Assembly: GCA_028551475.1 (NCBI GenBank)
Contig: CM052354.1
Span: 13,204,785-13,268,784 of the forward strand
DNA length: 64,000 bases
DNA from: Casuarina equisetifolia
Taxonomy: Eukaryota > Streptophyta > Magnoliopsida > Fagales > Casuarinaceae
Direction of reading: 5' to 3'
How positions within the stretch are numbered: position 1 is the stretch's first letter; every line of letters begins with the position of its first letter. This document shows, in pieces, positions 11,900 through 21,595 of this stretch. The translations under genes were made by a program, and so were the position numbers. The notes under the pieces were generated by a model. That model saw nothing but the letters and a program-made list of their open reading frames with translations. It was not told the origin of the DNA and made no database searches.

Positions 11900-12275
11900 A
11901 TGATGCTAGTCAATCATAACTTCCCTTGGTTGTAATTGAGTTTTAGTTTTAGGATATACTATTGCAATCAGTGTATCAAGGGAAAACAAGAGAGGTACAA
12001 TAGTATTAGATTATGAACATAAATGAAGAAACCAAAGACAAGGAACTCAAATAAAGGAAATGAAAGACCCATTCGAGACATGTCTTTTAAAAGCATTTCA
12101 TCACTTATTTTACCACTCATTTTTACCACACCCACGCATTCCACGCATACAATGCAAGTATTCATAATACACACTTTCCGACATATAGTTCGATTACACA
12201 ACAAATACAAGGTGGCAACTACGGCTACCCCTTGAATGATAAGTGCTCCACTCAACTCTTAAAAATTCGACATTT
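11900..12275 (-). other. 3' flank of the DUF4220 gene, shared with paralogues
   Basis: This stretch downstream of the 12276-14294 gene is related to 40215-40820, downstream of the second DUF4220 copy, and in part to 36720-36800 and 18190-18330. Shared strings include CTACTGCAATC.(T)TGTA-like, AACA(A/G)GA(G/A)AGGTA and CAAGGTGGCAACTACGG (versus CAAGATGACAACTACGG). Conserved flanks show that whole gene-plus-flank units were duplicated. The 3' UTR and poly(A) site presumably lie here, but I cannot place them. Confidence 0.5.
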
Positions 12276-14294
12276 TTACGTATGCTTACTAACAATATTA
12301 GCAATGCCTTTGTATGATGGAAAATCATCCCTTAGACCAAAATGGGCCATCAGTAACCAAACAAAGGTGATAAGCTCCCCCCCTTTGCGTAGTTGAGCAA
12401 TATGCTTATCTGCCCTACAATGACTAGCAGTATATGACAATAATTCCACCCAGACTTCACTAATTAATTTCCATCTATTCAATGGATTTAACTTTTCTAG
12501 CTCTTCGACGAGATTATAGGCATTAGACAATCCAAATGTCCTTTTGCCAGGCTCCACAACAGGAAGTCCATTATTGGCATCTATCTCAAGCTTCAAACCA
12601 CGAGCCTTCGCACGTTCTTTCTTTTGGGTCTTCATTTTAGGGACATGCGTGCTGAAGAATCCTTTGGCCTCCTCACAGGCATGATGGAATCTTTCTTTGG
12701 TAATACCAGAGACAGTAGACATTAGAGTTGGCTCCATAATAAGAAGATATAACATATAATCAGAAAGAGTCTTACTAATCTTTCGACAAATACTATAACT
12801 CTCATCAAACTCATTTTTTATATGGCACAGATCTGTAGCAATATGCCACATTAGAAGGGTTTCATAATAATCGAAACCAACACCATATGCCCTCATGCTT
12901 GCATTATCCAAATTGCTGTCTTGTAAAATCCCACCACTTCCGGCTTTTTGTTTCAATTGAGTAAAGATGAATTGCCATAGGTTTTCTTTAACTCGCTCCT
13001 CGGAAACATATTTAATGCCATCATAGAAATCCTTGAGGAAACCGTTCATGGAAACCAACTTGGTGAAATGATGAAAGACAATAGGATTCTTTTTGGAACG
13101 TTCTTTCAAACAATAGTCGATAAAGTTATATGTATATAGGTATCCAGACCACCTACTGAATAGGAATTTTCTAACCCAATCAAAGCAGCCAAACTTGTAA
13201 ACTTTGGAAACCCCTTTCATCCTCTTAAGAGCGAGAATGTAACTGAGAAAAGGGAGAAAGAATCTACATAAAGAACCTTCCCAACTATCTTCTTCCAAGT
13301 ACTTCCTGATGTAAGCAACAGTCCAATCAGAGGTAGCAAGCATAAAGAGAGCAAATGTGTCCAAACCTATAGCACCAAAGAGCAAGGCATAAGTAATTTG
13401 AACATCAATATTTCGAAAACCATGCTTATCTATTGAATAGAAGATAAAAAGAGCTGCCAAAACCGCACACCAAGATATAAACCGGAAAACAAATCCAGAC
13501 TTTGAATATACCACAACAAACTTCGTGTAGAAAGCTTCATAGAATAAGTTGAGTTCAACTTCCAATAGTCTAAAGGCATCCATTGGCAGTTGCCCAAGGA
13601 AAAACTTCCTTCCCCTTTGACGCTTACCCCGGTTGGGGATGACTTCTGCAATGAGACCTTTGAATTGTACGACAGAAATATGAGCATAATACACCAAGTT
13701 AACATCCTCGAGTTCCTTTACATCCAATGTTGGCTTCAATGGAGCATGATCACGCTTTCGTTGACGTCTAATCAAGGATTCCTTGTATTTACCACGGTTC
13801 GCAAAGTATATAGCATATAAACGCTCAATATTTTTTATGGTTCCAGCGACAAATACTAGGATGGTGGAGATCCATAATTTCTTTTTGGGAAGGGGTTGAC
13901 TGAGGATGGTTATAGTTAAAAGCACCTGGTATATAAGCCCAACGATTTGCCTCAGCCAGAAAGTGCTGTCCTCAACAGAGTAGGTACTTACATTATCTGG
14001 ACCACCAAGATGTAACACTAGAAAGGAAGCCCAAAATGCAAGAACGTCAGCACGAGTGCCATCAGGTAGAGAACAGTTTTGATATCCAGAAATATGTCCA
14101 ACTGCAAAGAGAGCAACCCACTCTGCCATCACGTAAGCGAACCAGAATGGTGCTCTTATTAATTTATTTCTTGATCTTTTTCTGGATGGTGCAAGTAGAA
14201 AGAGAATGATCTGTAGGTAGAGACTCATCAAAATGAAACCCTGGATATTCCATTTAGTATAGAACTTGATTACAGTTGAGAAGATGTCAACCAT
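12276..14294 (-). CDS. DUF4220/DUF594 integral membrane protein
   Basis: A single long exon encoding 672 residues from the ATG at 14294. The frame extends 13 codons further upstream without an ATG, and MVDIF aligns with MVNIF of the paralogue at 43043. Numbering from residue 1 at that ATG, hydrophobic helices lie near 19-37, 48-67, 84-97, 115-133, 140-153, 269-287 and 300-320. The DUF4220 signature HLGGPD is at 95-100. A long soluble part follows, with WHIATDLCH at about 483-491. A C-terminal DUF594 block spans about 607-663 (WKLISEVWVELLSY, then GGELITFVWLL). Length and domain order are normal for this plant-specific family, whose biochemical role is unknown; a transport or catalytic role should not be assumed. 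No internal stop or frameshift is visible. A splice acceptor-like TTTTCTTCAATAG lies 25-40 bases upstream of the ATG, indicating a 5' UTR intron. It is probably a working gene, the only intact member of a local cluster. Confidence 0.93.
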   Translation of the reverse strand: MVDIFSTVIKFYTKWNIQGFILMSLYLQIILFLLAPSRKRSRNKLIRAPFWFAYVMAEWVALFAVGHISGYQNCSLPDGTRADVLAFWASFLVLHLGGPDNVSTYSVEDSTFWLRQIVGLIYQVLLTITILSQPLPKKKLWISTILVFVAGTIKNIERLYAIYFANRGKYKESLIRRQRKRDHAPLKPTLDVKELEDVNLVYYAHISVVQFKGLIAEVIPNRGKRQRGRKFFLGQLPMDAFRLLEVELNLFYEAFYTKFVVVYSKSGFVFRFISWCAVLAALFIFYSIDKHGFRNIDVQITYALLFGAIGLDTFALFMLATSDWTVAYIRKYLEEDSWEGSLCRFFLPFLSYILALKRMKGVSKVYKFGCFDWVRKFLFSRWSGYLYTYNFIDYCLKERSKKNPIVFHHFTKLVSMNGFLKDFYDGIKYVSEERVKENLWQFIFTQLKQKAGSGGILQDSNLDNASMRAYGVGFDYYETLLMWHIATDLCHIKNEFDESYSICRKISKTLSDYMLYLLIMEPTLMSTVSGITKERFHHACEEAKGFFSTHVPKMKTQKKERAKARGLKLEIDANNGLPVVEPGKRTFGLSNAYNLVEELEKLNPLNRWKLISEVWVELLSYTASHCRADKHIAQLRKGGELITFVWLLMAHFGLRDDFPSYKGIANIVSKHT

Positions 14295-14830
14295 ATGCTT
14301 TCGCTGGTTTCTTTCTCCTATTGAAGAAAACACAAGAAGGTTAATTTCTACATTGCCAAAGCAAAAGTAGGAGGCAAATATAAATTTATATTCTTTAAGT
14401 GTTGACGGTCTACTTATGAATACATTGATGGCAAGTGGTAGCCTGTTGAGAGATAAAAGGGAAAAAAGATATGAGTTTTAGCTAATTGTTAAGAAATCTA
14501 AAGCGACAAGTAGAGAGGTGATTTGAGCCTCAAGTTTTGCTGCTTAGGAGTTGGAAGTTCAATAAACTTAACCTTAACTTGGCCAAACACTTCTGGAAGC
14601 TTAGTTTAGTGACAATATTATTAGCTTCATCATTATTATGTAATGAAATTGAGCATTTGGTTTCAGGGAAAAAAAAAAAAAGAAGTATCAACTGTATGAA
14701 ATTGTTCATTTCAGTGATTCTTAGGAATTACAAAGCATTAGAGTAAAATTTTTAATGCTAGTTAGAAATTTCTATGCTACTTTCAATTGAGGAATTAAAA
14801 ACAGTTAAAATCTTTTTTTTATCTGTTAAC
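14295..14830 (-). promoter_or_regulatory. 5' UTR intron/upstream region of DUF4220 gene
   Basis: On the minus strand a pyrimidine tract and acceptor CTTCAATAG at about 14317-14325 precede the start codon. Equivalent acceptors occur before the other copies: TTCTTCAGTAG near 43090 and CTTTGATAAG near 37270. Further upstream, 14420-14830 is co-linear with 37855-38340 (GTGGTAG, CAAGTAGAGAGG, TTGGCCAAACACTT, CTTAGGAATTACA/CCTAGGAATTACA), so promoter and leader were duplicated with the gene. The exact first exon and donor site are not assignable. Confidence 0.5.
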
Positions 14831-16839
14831 ACAAACTAGATATCTCGACAAGATGACACCTATAAGGTAACAAGTGGAAATGAAGGAGCCATTTCACATG
14901 GAAGTAGATTGAGTGCAAACACATGCAACAAATACAAAATCATGAAAATTTTTAACTCATCTGGACTAAACTAATCCCTATGTGTATAAGAGACAAAGAT
15001 ATATCATTATTTGAGGATTGCATTGGACACCATTGACTACTCACCAAATGGCGCAACAATCTTTGGGTATCTTAAACATATATTTATAGGCAAAGTAGGA
15101 AAAACACAGCTAACAATGTCATCATTTTGTCCCTAAATTTAACCTATATTTTAAGTCTGAACTTAGGAGCCTGTAGTACTGTGTTGTTTTGCACTTCTCA
15201 GTAACCTTGGACTTCGAGAGGAGCAGTGGGGCTGCAAAGGCTCTATCTGAAGAGTACAAGAGATTTACGTTAGTTTTACGATTATCTAAAGAGCACAGGA
15301 GATTTACATTAGTTTTGCCTGAAGATCCCAGCTTATCTACTTCTCCCGAGATTTCAATCAGGAAACTTTTTGCTAGTTCACAAACAGAGCCAAAATGAAC
15401 TGCAACCAACTATTTTTTTTTTTTTTTGAAAGTAGGCAAAGGGGGTGGGGGGATTTTTGATGTCTCGAACTTGAGATCCTTTTAGTCTCAAGTTGCCTTG
15501 ATTTCAGTTGAGAAAGGAACTCAAAGAATTGGAGGAGTTTATTTTCGCTTTTAATGGGTTACGCGGTGAAGCGCTTGGTCAAATGATACATCTAAGGCAC
15601 ACGGGTTTGATGTCAAAGTGATTTCACTAGAATAAGTTACGTCCCTAATGAGGAACTAATGACCATTACTAGGCCAAAGGAAACATCGAAGAGGACAGAA
15701 TAGGGAAAACAATTATAAACATGAGGTCATGGCGCCTTTCCTTTTAAGGAGTTGCTAGTGAAGATGAGAATATAAGAGTTGAAGAAGAAATCATCAACGT
15801 TTACGACATATATAGCCCCATGTCTATACTATGTGCTCTTCACTTGCAACTGGTGGGTTTAATGAGGACTTAACAAAGAAAATGACGTGGATGGAAAACC
15901 TACGACATGACTTCTCCTCCTAGAACGAAAGTAAGAAATCTGTACATGAAATCCCCGGTTCCTGAGAAAAAAATATGAGACCAAGGAGACAAACATAACT
16001 CAAAAGATATTTTCTGCAACCAAAAAGCACTAGTGCTTCGCATCTTCAATCATAGAAAAAAAAAATCCAATGCTGTAGAGAATGCAGAACTACAGAACAC
16101 CAATCCCAGCATCATGTTAAACCTGAGAATCAAGACTGTGTGGTGATGAGAGTTTGGCTTTTGGACAAGTAGCTCGCGATTCTCTCTGAGTTGAACCGGA
16201 TGTCTTCCTGTCTTGAGATCTTTGGGATGCAGTAGAGGCGAAGATAGCTTAAATAGAAACCAGAAGCTGAACTGAAGTGGACTTGGTTTTTCAGGCCTGG
16301 ATTAAAAGCATCTTTGCTTAGATTTAAAATGACACATGTGGGCCTGTTGGTTGTAGCAAATAGCATGAAATAAGTTTTATATTATTTAAGTAGTATACAA
16401 AAATTCTATACTTTTTAAGTTAACTTTTGAATCTAATTAAACTTCTAGCATCTCTCATATTTAAGCACAACATCTTTTCACTTGTAAATAAATATTTTCA
16501 AAGAAATTATTTCTCGATGCTGAGGGTTTAAGGAAGTATTAACAATGGTATAAGTCCCAAATTACCAAATTCTTGTTTTAACACACTCTTTACAGGAAAA
16601 AAAAATCCATCTATATCTTTCAGTTGGTTTTTAAATAGAATTAAACTTTTTTATAGTTATGACCTGAAGTAATTATTTCAAAGAGAACGTTTCAATGAAA
16701 AATCCTTTAGATCTGTCCCTCAACTTGTGGGGTGCTGCTTGGATATGTTCCCATCCCACAAACATTATCAAGTATAGATAAGCGATCTGAAGTGATTATT
16801 CAAATTTTGCTTCAAAATCTTTCTAACATCTAATTATTT
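14831..16839. other. No firm gene; short remnant shared with 43.8 kb
   Basis: 15520-15610 is related to 43820-43980: GAACTCAAAGAATTGGAGG and CATCTAAGG. In both it could encode a short coiled-coil-like peptide (KELKELE), but frames are broken. A 69-codon plus frame at 15189-15398 carries a near tandem 48-bp duplication (peptide KRFTLVL/RRFTLVL), which also reads as KTNVNLL twice on the minus strand. It follows a TTTTGCACTTCTCAG acceptor-like site at about 15187-15201, so it could be an orphan exon. Nothing else is recognised. Confidence 0.35.
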
Positions 16840-17720
16840 TTTATAATTTCAGATGTGAAAGGAGAGAAAAAAAAAAAAACAACGATGAAAAAGATATGCC
16901 TGGTTATGAGATTTAATGAGAACAAATATAATTGTTAGCTCACTTTCATCTCATAGTATGTTCTAAATAACACATTTGTTTAATAATAGAATTTAAGGTG
17001 TCGATTGAGAATTCAAAAGTGATAACTTTTATTTATTTATTTATTTTTACTTCTTTTTAGTCAGATAATTTAAGTTTTGAGATTGAGAGGTGTCCATTCT
17101 AAACCAAGAGACTTCAAGCCACCTTAGTATCAACTAAGTCAAGATAAGTTGACAATAGCGGCGACTTAATGAACGTATGAAAAGCTATTCCGCATAGTGT
17201 TAGATTTTCTAGGAATAATTGAACACTTTATTGTAAAAGAAATGAATAAATGAGCATAATGAATGGATTATATCATGAACAAAAGGAATTTGTAGGAATG
17301 ATAAGAGTGTTCATTAAACACGTTGCCTCCGTCGCATAATCCGCTCATTTGACCTTTCCCTTCCCGCATAATCAGCTTATTCGGCTTTCAGTCACGGACA
17401 AACTAGTAATCTCCATGATCTGAGGAATCTTCTTGCATTGAAGATACCTTCTCACGCCATGATTTTTAAATAAAGCAGCCCACATCACACGATGGGAGGG
17501 GCATTAACAACCTGAAACGGAAAAAAAAAACCAGAAAGCAAACAAAATCTGAGAAAAGAAGGGAAATAAAAAATTCATGGACATTACTTTTGAAGAAGAG
17601 AGGAAAGCAAACAAAAAGTGTACAACCTACATATTCCGTAATGTTGTAAAAGCGGACATGAAAGTCCATCCAAATGTATTAAATAAATTAAACTGTTTTA
17701 AATAAAAGATAATTATCTTG
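16840..17720. repeat. Dispersed flank-type repeat, copy 2
   Basis: 16850-16980 matches the purine run plus GAGATTTAATGAGAACAAA(C/T)ATAATTGTT(A/G)GCTCACT block of the 20-26 kb tandem units. 17220-17700 matches 6770-7250 and 19680-19985: GTTGCCTCCGT, GTAATCTCCATGATC and TTTTTAAATAAAGCAGCCCAC. This copy links the two repeat types in one sequence, so the tandem array probably grew from such a unit. Confidence 0.55.
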
Positions 17721-17824
17721 TTGACCCTAAGACGTCTTAGACTTCAGGTTGTATGAGTTCCAACTGAACTACATTTATATCTACAAAAGATAAAGAAAGG
17801 TTGAGAGGGACTATTTGCTAGTTA

Positions 17825-18200
17825 TAATTTTTTTGTGATAAAAATGTAAGTTTGTATTAATAAAATTTAATATATAAAAACATATAAGCATATCTTAACA
17901 TTACTAAAATTACTGAAGTTATAAAAAGATAGAAGTTAGAAGTTTTCAAATCTTACTTAAAATAACATTTTCCTGTAAGAATTTTATATATATTTTTTTA
18001 AAAATCTTCTTCATATATTTTTTTTCTTTCACTAATAAAATTAGGATGTCTATTATTTTACTTTGAAAACATTTTCTATTATATTTAGCTTATGTATAGT
18101 AAATGTAAGCTAAAAAGAATATCTTAAGAAATTTAACAATCAAATTCCTTCTTTTAATTACTCTAATCATCCATTATAATTTTTCATTCCATCCTCCATA
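17825..18200 (-). mobile_element. L1-type LINE 3' remnant, minus strand
   Basis: Co-linear with 3640-4000 and 18890-19240: ATGTAAGTTTGTATTAATAAAA, then TATATAAAAACATATAAGCATAT, and at the far end TTAATTACTCTAATCATC. On the minus strand it is the degenerate C-terminus and 3' UTR of the LINE family. It abuts the DUF594 remnant that follows. Confidence 0.65.
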
Positions 18201-18600
18201 TCCAATCCTTGGCTAGTTATAACTTTACGTAGTTTTAATTGAATTTTACTATTAGGTTAAACTATTGTAAAATAAGAATGAAGACACACATGACAAATAC
18301 AAGGTGACAGCAATACCTATCCTGATAATGATTAGATCTTGGCTTAATTCCGCAACGATCAGATTCTAAACCAATTGTAGGTTGTGGCATATTCTTAGCA
18401 ACGCCCAAAGTGATCTTATGTGAGAAGAAATTTTCTCCTAGACTAGAATAGGCCATTAGTAATTAGAAAATATCATAACCTCTCCTTTGCTAAAAATTAG
18501 AATATGAAAGTTAGTCCCGCAATCATTGGCACAATAAGATAGTAGTTCCATGGCATGAAGACCAACAACATAAGACAACAATCAACTATGTTTGTACTTT
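18200..18600 (-). pseudogene. DUF594 3'-end remnant (DUF4220 family pseudogene)
   Basis: 18375-18560 on the minus strand matches the last about 60 codons of the intact gene in order: AATAGGCCATTAGTAA (for AATGGGCCATCAGTAA), CCTCTCCTTTGC, and AATAAGATAGTAGTTCCA (for the CAATAATTCCACCC region). The upstream 18200-18330 matches the common 3' flank. Stops and indels are frequent and the rest of the gene is absent. It is the oldest-looking member of the cluster. Confidence 0.6.
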
Positions 18601-18789
18601 GCCAAAGGACTTTATTATAGACCTAATTATTATGTGATCTGTGCTGTTTTATTCCCTATTCCCGATTGTTGTGCAAGTTGACATGAAAGTTTAGGAATAG
18701 ACTATAATATAGGATTGTCCATTAAAAATGTTGCTTCCGTACGGACAGTCGGCTCATTCCACCTTTTCCTCTCTAACGAATCCACTATC

Positions 18790-19675
18790 ATGATATCTTG
18801 ATGGCTTCCTTCAGTTGATAGGTATTGTAATTTTTGTAATCTTCAATTTGAGAGTAGATCACACCTTTTTTTTATTTTTTTTATTTCTGGTTGAAATGTA
18901 AGTTTGCATTAATAAAAAGTAATATATAAAAGCAAAGAGACATATCCTAGCATTACAAAATTTTGACAATTATAAAAAAATAGAGGTTGGAAGCCTCTAA
19001 ATCTCACTCAAAATGATATTTTCCTATAAAGATTTTACATTTTAAAACAAAGAAGTTCTCTATCGTATAACTTTCTTTACTTTAGCCAATATGATGAGAA
19101 TGTAGATTATTCTATTTCAAAATTGTCTTCTATTTCATTCTATCCATATACAATAAATACAAGATAAATAAGATATTTTAAAAAACTTTGCAACCAAATC
19201 CTTTCCTTTAGTTGCTCTAATCATCTATTGTAGTTTTTTAGTGTACTTGGATTGCACAAATTTGGCTAAGTCTTCTTGCACAACAAGGCATTCATAGAAA
19301 CATCAATAATTGGAACTCTAAATTGTAATAGATGGTCAAAGCTATCAAAGTAAAAGATTTGCTTACAAAGATTCTTAAACTATCTTTCTTAGCTACTTTA
19401 TATTGTATATGGTCTGAATGGAATGGTAAATGTTTCTAAAATAAGGCAGTTGATATGCCTACTTTATTGGCTAGAATTAAGAAAGTAGTGCGTGGAAGAG
19501 CTTTTCTATTTAGGAACATCAAATTTTCACAAATGAATGTTTTATTGTATTATAGTTAAGCAATTTTAAGGTCAATTTTCTCTTAAATAAAGTGTAATAC
19601 TAAGGCATTTTCCTAAGCTTTTATACATTTTATATCTTGACGAATAAACTCCCATATTTATTAAAAAAAAAAAAA
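18790..19675 (+). mobile_element. L1-type LINE remnant, plus strand, split by another LINE
   Basis: 18800-18865 matches 7990-8070 of the LINE in copia (GATGGCTTCC.TCA.TTGATA.GTATTGTA, then GAGAGTAGATCACAC). The match resumes at 19239 (TGTACTTGGA..GCACAAATTTGG) and runs through the C-terminal frame (with stops) and 3' UTR to the A tract at 19661-19675. The missing middle is occupied by a minus-strand LINE. 5'-truncated and dead. Confidence 0.7.
18866..19238 (-). mobile_element. L1-type LINE 3' end inserted in an older LINE
   Basis: It starts with a T tract at about 18867-18889, the A tail of a minus-strand insertion. It then follows the same order as the other minus-strand LINE tails through ATGTAAGTTTGCATTAATAAAAAG to CTCTAATCATCTATTGTAG. 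It lies exactly where the plus-strand LINE sequence is interrupted, so it is the younger of the two. Confidence 0.65.
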
Positions 19676-19679
19676 AAGA

Positions 19680-19985
19680 ATCTACTGCCATGGAAGATAC
19701 CTTGTCAGAGGCCACTTGAATTGATCCGCCAACCTCAAATTTTGGATAGCTGAAAGCAGCCGACGTCACACGATGGTTGGGCCATCGACGCCCTGTCACC
19801 GAAAGGAAGAACTTTAAAAATAATAATAATAATGATAATAAATAAATAAATAAATAAAATTCACGGACATTGTTTTTGAAAATGGGATAGAAGGAAACAA
19901 GCGTACAACTTGCATATACCTGGTTGTTGTGCAAGTGTATATAAAGTAATCGCAAACGGATTAAATAAATTATCTTCTTAGAAAA
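19680..19985. repeat. Dispersed flank-type repeat, copy 3
   Basis: TGCCATGGAAGATACC matches 6964-6980, and CAGCCGACGTCACACGATGG matches 17478-17497. An (AAT)n/(AAAT)n microsatellite lies at about 19815-19858. It ends with a CTGGTTGTTGTGCAAGTG block (19920) that also begins each tandem unit downstream, marking the transition into the array. Confidence 0.55.
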
Positions 19986-20195
19986 AAAAGTGTTTGATTA
20001 GTTGTTGCTCTTTTATCATAACATTAGAAGGATCCTTTTAATACTGCAGTTTTGACCTAAAACAACACATGCCACATAATAATTAAATCGTTATTACCTC
20101 ACCATCAAAAGAAAAGGAAAATATTACCAATTATTATGCAAGTGGACATGAAAGTTGGTGTAAATGAATTAATTAAATTATCTTCTCCAAGTAAA

Positions 20196-20199
<4 letters not shown>

Positions 20200-20231
<32 letters not shown>
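20200..20231. repeat. (GA)n microsatellite in the first array unit
   Basis: About sixteen GA dinucleotides following AAAGACAGA. It sits at the position equivalent to the purine-rich AAAGACAAAAAGAGGGAGAG of other units, so it grew from a pre-existing purine run. Confidence 0.95.
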
Positions 20232-20235
<4 letters not shown>

Positions 20236-21079
20236 TGTTTAGTATGGATTCTTTTATCAAAAGATAAGAAAAATCAACTTAATATCACATAATAATTAAG
20301 TTATTAAACCCTACCATTGAATGAAAAATACTTATTCCCTGGTTGTTGTGCAAGTGGACATGAAAGTAACAATTAATGGATTAACTTAATTATCGTCTTG
20401 AAGTGCAAGACAAAACAAGAAAGAGAGTTTGTTTGGCACAAACTCTTTTATCAAAAGATTAGAGGGGTCACAATATTATTTTAATTTTGATATAAATGAC
20501 ATGTTATTTTAATTTTATTAAAAAATTATTTTTATGTAGGCAAGAAAACAAAAAAAACACATATTCTCAAATTGACTATTGAATTTTAAAATCTTAGTTT
20601 AACTATAGTATCCACTCATTTGTGGAAAATCTTTTTTTTTTTAAGAAATATTTTTCCGTGTCTAGATTAAAGTTGTATTGACAACAATACCAAAAGTTTT
20701 ACATTACTTAAATTTTGTTTAAGCAACCTCTCTATATAAAAAGAGCCTATCATTTATAGTTGAGTAGGATAGACTTTGTAACGTGTATCTGTTTTCTCAT
20801 GACATATTCGGATTAACTTTTAATTTTTTCTATTTTCAAATGCGGAAGGAGAAAGAAAAACAAAAAGAAAATGAAAAAGAGAAAAGTTAATTTGGCTCGA
20901 AGATTTAATTAGAACAAACATAATTGTTGGCTCTCTATCACCCCGTAGTTTATTCCACATAACATGATTGGGATCAACCACCAAAGTGCTTCCTGTTCTT
21001 TGCAAGGATTGGAGGAATTAGTGTCCCATCTCACCGCCCAAGCTCCTTGTTCGAAGCATAGTTGTACAGTTGTAAAAGA

Positions 21080-21081
<2 letters not shown>

Positions 21082-21155
<74 letters not shown>
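21082..21155. repeat. Long (GA)n microsatellite
   Basis: About 36 uninterrupted GA units directly after the conserved frame of the first full array unit. The overlapping open frames encoding Arg-Glu or Ser-Leu repeats are artefacts of this tract. Confidence 0.97.
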
Positions 21156-21158
<3 letters not shown>

Positions 21159-21189
21159 TGCTTAATAGTGGTTCTTTTATCCAAAGATC

Positions 21190-21595
21190 CAATTTGAGTA
21201 CCTCTACAGGATAGACCTCAACAGAAAACTGAAGAGGAACGGCAGCAAGTGATTGAGTTCAGTAGTTCCTCATATAAAATTATTGACTCTAGTGATATAG
21301 TAATATGGAGAAGACAAAATTGTTTCAAGCACTGACAAAACCAGAAGCGCTCCTTGTTTCAAAGGGAGGAGGACGGGTTATTCACATTTCATTTGATGGT
21401 CAGAGGCAAATTGAAAGCTAAGAAGTGGTAATTCTAAGGATTTCCCCGGGGGAAAATAGTGATGTCTCCTACGTTACCCATAATATGTGGAAGTATCGAC
21501 GTAATTTCACAGTCATTTGGTCTGAATGCTATATGAAGAACATAAGCCAGATGAAGGAATAGGAAGACCTAGGATGTAGAATATCACAATTTTGA
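21190..21595 (+). other. About 400-bp sequence unique to one array unit
   Basis: This segment accounts for the 1317-bp spacing between the first two array landmarks and is absent from all other units. One plus frame is open for about 40 codons (PQQKTEEERQQVIEF, then DSSDIVIWRRQNCFK) and looks like real, once-coding sequence, but I do not recognise its family. It ends where the array sequence resumes at about 21600. Likely an insertion or captured exon. Confidence 0.4.

Noticed and set aside
12276..14333. Longer N-terminus (13 extra residues) for the DUF4220 protein
   Set aside because: The extension begins at GTG, includes a likely splice acceptor, and the paralogue starts at the aligned ATG.
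20909..21197. Open frames with long Ser-Leu or Arg-Glu repeats
   Set aside because: They are translations of the (GA)n microsatellite and are not conserved in other array units.
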